Positions 14,673-18,517 of a DNA stretch of 18,517 nucleotides are shown piece by piece (positions within the stretch are counted from its first letter, which is position 1; each line of letters starts with the position of its first letter). Source of the DNA: Candidatus Zixiibacteriota bacterium (GTDB lineage Bacteria; Zixibacteria; MSB-5A5; GN15; FEB-12); assembly GCA_022570975.1 (NCBI GenBank), contig JACZYS010000021.1:1-18517 (forward strand). The letters run 5' to 3'. The notes under the pieces were generated by a model. It ran no database searches, was not told the DNA's origin, and saw only the letters and a list, made by a program, of their open reading frames with translations. The translations under genes and the position numbers were made by a program.

Positions 14673-15596
14673 ATGAAAAGAATTATCTTTTTAGCATCAG
14701 TTTTAGCTGCAATGCTTATTTTATCAATAGGCTGCAGTGATGACTCAACACCGGCTGGCAATGACTTGCTTGTCGGAGATACTAATTCTGCAGAATTTCA
14801 ATTTGTGGGAGAACTTTTTGGTGACGGAGAAATCGAATCTGCATTTAGAGTGTTGGAGCTGTCATTTGATTTTCTGGACTCAGCCGGAGTTTTTCAGTCT
14901 CCAATGAAGAACAGACCAGTCTCAAGAGCATCAGGAACAACCAATGAAGTTATAACCTATTCTCTGACAAAATCATATGTTAACGGATGGCACATTTTCT
15001 CTTTTCAGGGACTCATGGTTGATACGATTTACAATGACACTGTTAGTTTTGGTGGAATAGATTCTGTTCAGATTAGAACTATGGGCGCTCCAATAGCAGT
15101 AAATGATTCAACTTTTGATGAAATTTATATCCGGGCACATTACACTTATACGGAAGTTGGCGTGGGGGCCGGCTCTTCAGATTTATCCATGAATTTGACA
15201 AATTTTGTAGAAGATACTTTATCCGGCGGAATGGGATTTACCATTAACGGAACAACTACAGAAACAATTGACGCTTTGGAAACTGATTCTAATACAACAT
15301 GTGACTACGCTGCTACCTCAACAATAACTATTACAAATCTGGTTTTTTCGGCGTCTGGTGATTGTCCATCGGGTGGATCAATGTCGCTTGTAGCTGATTT
15401 AGACTTGACATGTATTGTATCATTAGGCACATCGGTTGATACTATTTCAGTTAGCGGTCTCTGGAATTTCTCAGTTACATTTAATTCAGATAATACCTCA
15501 ACCTACTCATTTAATGATGGTACGACTGAGTGGACAGGTGTTGATACCTGTTATACAGATGGAGTACAGGCATCACCTTATATTTTCCATCACTAA
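14673..15596 (+). CDS. Lipoprotein of unknown function
   Basis: This 307-residue predicted lipoprotein has a KR n-region, a hydrophobic core and lipobox LSIGC with lipidated C21, followed by the flexible SDDSTPAGND. The mature part is rich in Thr, Ser and Asp and alternating hydrophobic residues, suggesting an all-beta protein. Four later cysteines occur (near TTCDYA, SGDCPSG, LTCIVS, DTCYTD), perhaps two disulfides. I recognise no family; similar Thr/Ser-rich beta lipoproteins are common in FCB-like bacteria. AAGGGAG seven bases before the ATG supports the start. It is monocistronic, ending in a strong terminator. Confidence 0.85.
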   Translation: MKRIIFLASVLAAMLILSIGCSDDSTPAGNDLLVGDTNSAEFQFVGELFGDGEIESAFRVLELSFDFLDSAGVFQSPMKNRPVSRASGTTNEVITYSLTKSYVNGWHIFSFQGLMVDTIYNDTVSFGGIDSVQIRTMGAPIAVNDSTFDEIYIRAHYTYTEVGVGAGSSDLSMNLTNFVEDTLSGGMGFTINGTTTETIDALETDSNTTCDYAATSTITITNLVFSASGDCPSGGSMSLVADLDLTCIVSLGTSVDTISVSGLWNFSVTFNSDNTSTYSFNDGTTEWTGVDTCYTDGVQASPYIFHH

Positions 15597-15612
15597 GAGA
15601 AATTAGCAAAAC

Positions 15613-15644
15613 AAAAAAGCCCCCTTCTTATAGGGGGTTTTTTT
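15613..15644 (+). terminator. Strong intrinsic terminator after the lipoprotein gene
   Basis: An A6-G run and CCCCC (15620-15624), loop TTCTTATA, GGGGG (15633-15637), then seven T. The A-tract pairs with the T-tract, so the hairpin could work in both directions. It isolates the lipoprotein gene from the tRNA downstream. Confidence 0.9.
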
Positions 15645-15697
15645 ATGCCTTTTTATCAAATATCAATCTACTTTCCCGGTAAGAGCCTACTATTAAC

Positions 15698-15726
15698 TTG
15701 ACAATAAATGGATTAGTCCTGATTTT
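15698..15726 (+). promoter_or_regulatory. Candidate tRNA-Ser promoter
   Basis: TTGACA (15698-15703) is a perfect -35. The hexamer 17 bp later (GATTTT, 15721-15726) is a poor -10. It lies 45 bp before the tRNA and after the terminator, where a tRNA promoter is expected. Confidence 0.35.
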
Positions 15727-15770
15727 GTCGCCTGACCAAAGGAGTTTTCCTTTTATCATTGCTCAAAATC

Positions 15771-15858
15771 GGAGGAGTGGCTGAGCGGTTGAAAGCGGCG
15801 GTCTTGAAAACCGTTGTGCCGAAAGGTACCGTGGGTTCGAATCCTACCTCCTCCGCCA
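15771..15858 (+). tRNA. serT: tRNA-Ser (anticodon UGA)
   Basis: Class II tRNA of 88 bases including the encoded CCA. The acceptor GGAGGAG (15771-15777) pairs with CTCCTCC (15848-15854), discriminator G, CCA at 15856-15858. The anticodon loop CTTGAAA gives UGA within the stem GCGGT/ACCGT. A long variable arm (around GTGCC-GAAA-GGTAC) is typical of serine. The T arm is GTGGG-TTCGAAT-CCTAC. Its 3' end is the likely integration site of the element downstream. Symbol by analogy with E. coli. Confidence 0.97.
15836..15858 (+). other. Probable attachment site (tRNA-Ser 3' end)
   Basis: Tyrosine recombinases commonly target the T arm and 3' end of tRNA genes and leave the tRNA intact. The recombinase gene begins about 110 bp beyond the CCA in the same direction. 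The matching second att copy should lie to the right of the window and is not seen here, so the exact core is unknown. Confidence 0.45.
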
Positions 15859-15887
15859 TTATCGATTTATATAATATAACTATTTCC

Positions 15888-15916
15888 TTGACAATGTCTT
15901 ACGAGCTGTCTATATT
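15888..15916 (+). promoter_or_regulatory. Promoter of the integrase gene
   Basis: TTGACA (15888-15893), 17-bp spacer, TATATT (15911-15916): a near-consensus sigma-70 promoter. Predicted start of transcription is near 15923, immediately before the tandem 11-bp repeat, a position where a bound protein would block initiation. Confidence 0.68.
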
Positions 15917-15925
15917 TTATATGTG

Positions 15926-15947
15926 TTAATTGTGCCTTAATTGTGCC
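15926..15947. repeat. Perfect tandem 11-bp repeat between tRNA and integrase gene
   Basis: TTAATTGTGCC occurs twice head to tail (15926-15936 and 15937-15947). Its place between the att site and int, just after the int -10, fits arm-type binding sites for the integrase or an excisionase/operator site. The 11-bp period puts both copies on nearly the same helix face. Confidence 0.7.
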
Positions 15948-15970
15948 ATTGACGATTGAAAGGATTTGTT

Positions 15971-17071
15971 GTGGCAAGATTATATAAACGAGAAAAAATC
16001 TGGTATATTGATTATCATTACAAAGGTAAGCGTATCCGTAAAAGGACTGGGACCTCAAAAAAACATGCGGAATTAACCTTAATAGACCTTGAGTTAAAAA
16101 TCGCCAGAGATGAGCTGGGTTTTATAAAGAAGGATATTACCATTGACTCTCTCATTGAACGATTTCTGGAATATAATAAAACAAATAATAGAGTGAGCAC
16201 GGCAAAGCGTTACAAAGCTGTCATGGATCACTTTCAAGAATTTCTTATTGAAAAGAAATCCGACATTGTCATGGTCTCTCAAGTAAATGAAGGAACAATT
16301 GAAGAATATAAATCATTTAGAAAAAATATTTATATAAACCCAAACGGATACAAAATAAAATCTGATGAGGATGTAACCGAATCAACCAGAAAGGGAGCGC
16401 GTTCAAGAACAATCAATCTTGAGGTTGGTGGTATCAAATACATGTTAAATCTTGCAGTCAGATGGGATTACATAAAAGAAAATCCGATCAATGGAATTAA
16501 GCCTTTAAAGGAAGATGACAAGAAGTTGTTTAGGTTTTTAACGAATGAGGAAATCCAACAATTTCTTGACCATACACCTCAGCATCTTTACCCAATTTAT
16601 TTTACCTTGCTTCATACTGGAATGAGAAAGGCAGAGATAGAGAACCTGACCTGGGGAGACATAAAATTTAAATTAAGAAAAATACATATCTGCGCAAAAG
16701 AAGATTGGAATCCAAAAACAGGCGAGCGAGAGATTCCCATAAGTGATGAATTACTTGATGTTTTAAATGACTATAAATCAAAACAGTCTTCCATTAAGAG
16801 CAAGAACAATGTTTTTCATTTGAAGAACTCAGGACATTCTCATAATCTTCTTCGTCGAGAATTAATTAAAATTGCAAAAGAGGCTGAGATTGAAAATTTC
16901 ACACAGATTCATTCTCTGAGGCACACGTTTTCAAGTCATCTTGTTATGAATGGAGTAGATCTTCCAACTGTACAGAAACTACTAGGTCATGCTGATATTC
17001 AAACAACGATGATATATTCTCATTTAGCCCCGAATCACTTAGTAGAGAGCGTGAATAAGTTGGGGTATTAA
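15971..17071 (+). CDS. int: Tyrosine recombinase / integrase of the tRNA-Ser element
   Basis: This phage-type integrase of 366 residues has an N-terminal arm-binding region of AP2-like style (MARLYKREKIWYIDYHYKGKRIRKRTGTSKKHAE), a core-binding SAM-like domain (about 55-175) and a catalytic domain (185-366). Catalytic residues are all present: R219 (HTGMRKAEI), K249 as likely beta-hairpin lysine, H314 and R317 (HSLRHTF), H340 (LLGHADI) and nucleophile Y349 (TTMIYSHL). I take GTG at 15971, preceded by AGGA with a 6-base gap, over the TTG at 15956. It is expressed from the promoter at 15888-15916 and oriented away from the tRNA. It should catalyse insertion and, with the HTH protein, excision. 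The coding sequence appears intact. Confidence 0.95.
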   Translation: MARLYKREKIWYIDYHYKGKRIRKRTGTSKKHAELTLIDLELKIARDELGFIKKDITIDSLIERFLEYNKTNNRVSTAKRYKAVMDHFQEFLIEKKSDIVMVSQVNEGTIEEYKSFRKNIYINPNGYKIKSDEDVTESTRKGARSRTINLEVGGIKYMLNLAVRWDYIKENPINGIKPLKEDDKKLFRFLTNEEIQQFLDHTPQHLYPIYFTLLHTGMRKAEIENLTWGDIKFKLRKIHICAKEDWNPKTGEREIPISDELLDVLNDYKSKQSSIKSKNNVFHLKNSGHSHNLLRRELIKIAKEAEIENFTQIHSLRHTFSSHLVMNGVDLPTVQKLLGHADIQTTMIYSHLAPNHLVESVNKLGY

Positions 17072-17077
17072 TCAGTT

Positions 17078-17302
17078 TTATTCTTGTAAATTTGTAGTTC
17101 TGTCGGCCCTATCAAATATTTTCAGTCTTACTTTCCTTTCTCTCTTCTCAAGCCACTTCTCAACAGAACTTCTTCGAAACCTTAACAGATTTCCAAGCTT
17201 CACCGCCGGAATGTATCCGATATGAGACCAATGATAGATAGTAGAGATTCTGACTCCTAGTTCATCGGCTAATTCTTGAGGTGTGAGAAGATTTCTTGAC
17301 AT
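17078..17302 (-). CDS. xis: Excisionase-like helix-turn-helix protein (HTH_17 / MerR-like)
   Basis: This 74-residue basic protein reads MSRNLLTPQELADELGVRISTIYHWSHIGYIPAVKLGNLLRFRRSSVEKWLEK as the excisionase-family helix-turn-helix (recognition region at about 17-32, wing to about 45), plus a charged tail. Such proteins act as recombination directionality factors or as small regulators. It is convergent with int, leaving 6 bp, and 12 bp downstream of the E1-like gene on the same strand with AGGAAAAAG before the ATG, so it is likely co-transcribed with the cargo operon. Excision role is inferred from family and place. Confidence 0.85.
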   Translation of the reverse strand: MSRNLLTPQELADELGVRISTIYHWSHIGYIPAVKLGNLLRFRRSSVEKWLEKRERKVRLKIFDRADRTTNLQE

Positions 17303-17314
17303 TCTTTCTTTTTC

Positions 17315-18385
17315 CTATATTGAACCAAACATTGTTTCAAAATTCAAGAAACCCTTGTCATCTCCGATAATAAGCCTTGGATAACAATATTGATAAGCAG
17401 AAAGGCTTTCCTTAACTGTTTCATTTTCTATGGAATCAAACGAATCAATGGACATTTTTGGAATGTTGGCTGAATTATTATTTTTACACAACAATTCCGC
17501 TTCATCACCCATGAATGCGACCCCATTTTCTCCACAGATTGGACATTCCTTATTGTCCTGTTCGCTATTTTTCCACGGATTAAGCGAAAATGCTTTTGCA
17601 TCTATGGCAATACCATGAAAGTTAAATCGCTCACCAGACAAAATTCTCATAAAAAGCCAAACAGCCGTAGATGCAACTTGCATATTTAGTGCGTAAACTT
17701 GAGGAGCTATAATATCAGCTCCTTTGATATATCCCATATTAACAAGTCGCTCTTGTTCATCAATATCTAAGAATACTTTCATCGCTTCCTGTCTATCAAA
17801 TAATTCAGAGCAATAGAGACACATTCCTGAATCCGGGATGACAGAGATTATCTGCCCTCCGACATGTTTTATTTTCTTTTCTTCGATGATGATGCCGGTT
17901 CCGCAGTCTAAGTATGGTATGCCGTGGGCAATAGATAATTGATTTATAGCAAACCTCACTGCATTTGAGTCAAGAGCTCCAAAAATCATGTCACACTCTT
18001 TAAAGACTTCCTGATTCTCTTTTTCTAAGAAATCTCCGTTGATAACTTCTATATCTTGTATTGGATTGAAGGAGTGGATTGCTCTTTTAGCCACTTCAAC
18101 TTTCGTTGTTTTATTATGGGCATCTTTTAGGGTAGCATTTGTTAGCCGATTTAGGTTGGATAATTCTACATAATCTTTGTCAATCAGAAGTACTTTTTGT
18201 GGGTAGAGACGCATAATCTGCTCAACAAGAACAGATCCTAACCCTCCGGCACCAACAATACCAATAGTCATAATAGCTAGTTTTTCTTGCAAACTTTCCC
18301 CAAATAATCTGATGTGACGATCACATACGCCAGTAATCTCAATGTTCTTGATTGATTTCTCTCTATTACAAGTAATGATTTTCAT
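17315..18385 (-). CDS. E1-like / ThiF-family adenylyltransferase
   Basis: The 356-residue protein has the ThiF/MoeB/UBA-type ATP fold: RLFGESLQEKL at the N-terminus, glycine-rich IGIVGAGGLGS (41-51), LLIDKDYVELSNLNR (67-80, D71, N79, R80), K95, and GALDSNAVRFAIN (136-148, D139). Two CxxC pairs (C189/C192, CLYC; C281/C284, CPIC) probably hold zinc. It would activate a C-terminal carboxylate, usually of a ubiquitin-like or sulfur-carrier protein, by adenylation. Possible thiol positions include C161 (LDCGTG), but the catalytic Cys is not certain. No E2 or JAB domain is fused. A tail of about 70 residues after the second CxxC is unrecognised. GAGGA six bases before the ATG supports the start. 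It sits 11 bp after a truncated gene and 12 bp before the HTH gene. Confidence 0.9.
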   Translation of the reverse strand: MKIITCNREKSIKNIEITGVCDRHIRLFGESLQEKLAIMTIGIVGAGGLGSVLVEQIMRLYPQKVLLIDKDYVELSNLNRLTNATLKDAHNKTTKVEVAKRAIHSFNPIQDIEVINGDFLEKENQEVFKECDMIFGALDSNAVRFAINQLSIAHGIPYLDCGTGIIIEEKKIKHVGGQIISVIPDSGMCLYCSELFDRQEAMKVFLDIDEQERLVNMGYIKGADIIAPQVYALNMQVASTAVWLFMRILSGERFNFHGIAIDAKAFSLNPWKNSEQDNKECPICGENGVAFMGDEAELLCKNNNSANIPKMSIDSFDSIENETVKESLSAYQYCYPRLIIGDDKGFLNFETMFGSI

Positions 18386-18396
18386 TTTATTTCCTC

Positions 18397-18517
18397 TTAC
18401 AAAATAACTATTTTACTGATTGGTTGTAACGTATCTGACTCAGTTTCCCACATTCTTGCTTGAGCAATTTCAGACGATTCACCAAATACGATAAAACTGA
18501 TTTTGGTGCCTTCTAGG
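18397..18517 (-). CDS. C-terminal end of an unidentified gene (cut by right edge)
   Basis: An open minus-strand frame enters from the right edge and ends at a TAA (18397-18399). Its last 39 residues end with RMWETESDTLQPISKIVIL. It is 11 bp before the ATG of the E1-like gene, so both belong to one operon. A partner of the E1-like protein (E2-like, JAB-like peptidase, or substrate) is expected here, but the visible tail is too short and matches no motif I know. The rest lies outside the window. Confidence 0.6.
   Translation of the reverse strand, partial: LEGTKISFIVFGESSEIAQARMWETESDTLQPISKIVIL

Larger units (their letters stand above)
15859..18517. mobile_element. Integrative element in tRNA-Ser (left, integrase end; right end outside window)
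   Basis: Directly after the tRNA come a tyrosine recombinase (+), an excisionase-like HTH gene, an E1-like adenylyltransferase and a truncated gene (all -). This is the standard module order at the integrase end of genomic islands and integrative elements. No replication, conjugation or phage structural genes are visible in this part, so the element class is unknown. Confidence 0.65.

Noticed and set aside
1..18517. CRISPR arrays, insertion sequences, rRNA genes
   Set aside because: No regularly spaced repeat arrays, no transposase genes with terminal repeats, and no rRNA-like sequence were seen.

Overview
The window comes from an AT-rich bacterial genome. It looks like an uncultured lineage of the FCB / candidate-phylum kind (Marinimicrobia-, Zixibacteria-, KSB1- or Ignavibacteria-like). 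The evidence is secreted proteins with type IX-secretion-style C-terminal domains (motif FPNPFNPST ... SGIYFYKL ... KKMLLLK), several lipobox lipoproteins, a bacterial tRNA-Ser with encoded CCA, and a mix of clear Shine-Dalgarno sites and genes without one. The phylum is an inference.

Layout. 1-528 (-): N-terminal part of an ATP-dependent DNA ligase of archaeal type, cut by the left edge. 697-1587 (+): lipoprotein with two DUF6174-like repeats. 1603-1881 (-): decayed remnant of a type IX-type C-terminal domain. 2005-3393 (+): sodium:alanine/glycine symporter, whose 3' end and intrinsic terminator are tandemly duplicated. 3615-4544 (+): UDP-sugar 4-epimerase. 4645-7595 (+): secreted subtilase split by a frameshift near 6927-6954. 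7600-8685 (-): uncharacterised two-part protein, Rossmann/SLOG-like N-terminus plus a C-terminus resembling AbiGi/DUF2971 or ADP-ribosyltransferase-type proteins.

8768-13214 (-): a complete Tro/Mnt-type metal import operon in the order regulator (DtxR/MntR family), binding lipoprotein, ATPase, permease 1, permease 2. Permease 1 carries a complete DtxR-like metallosensor at its C-terminus, so the operon encodes two such modules. A tandem dyad operator of two abutting 14-bp palindromes lies just upstream of the regulator (13238-13265). A divergently transcribed, secreted parallel beta-helix protein (13345-14538) shares this intergenic region and may be in the same circuit. A lipoprotein (14673-15596) with a strong terminator closes the chromosomal part.

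15771-15858 (+) is tRNA-Ser(UGA). A tyrosine recombinase starts about 110 bp beyond its CCA end behind a near-consensus promoter and a perfect tandem 11-bp repeat. It is followed by a convergent excisionase-like HTH gene, an E1-like (ThiF) adenylyltransferase and the tail of another gene that leaves the right edge. This is the integrase end of a tRNA-targeted integrative element, with an E1-like gene as its first visible cargo. The rest of that operon lies outside the window, so its function (ubiquitin-like conjugation, sulfur transfer, peptide modification or defence) cannot be decided here.
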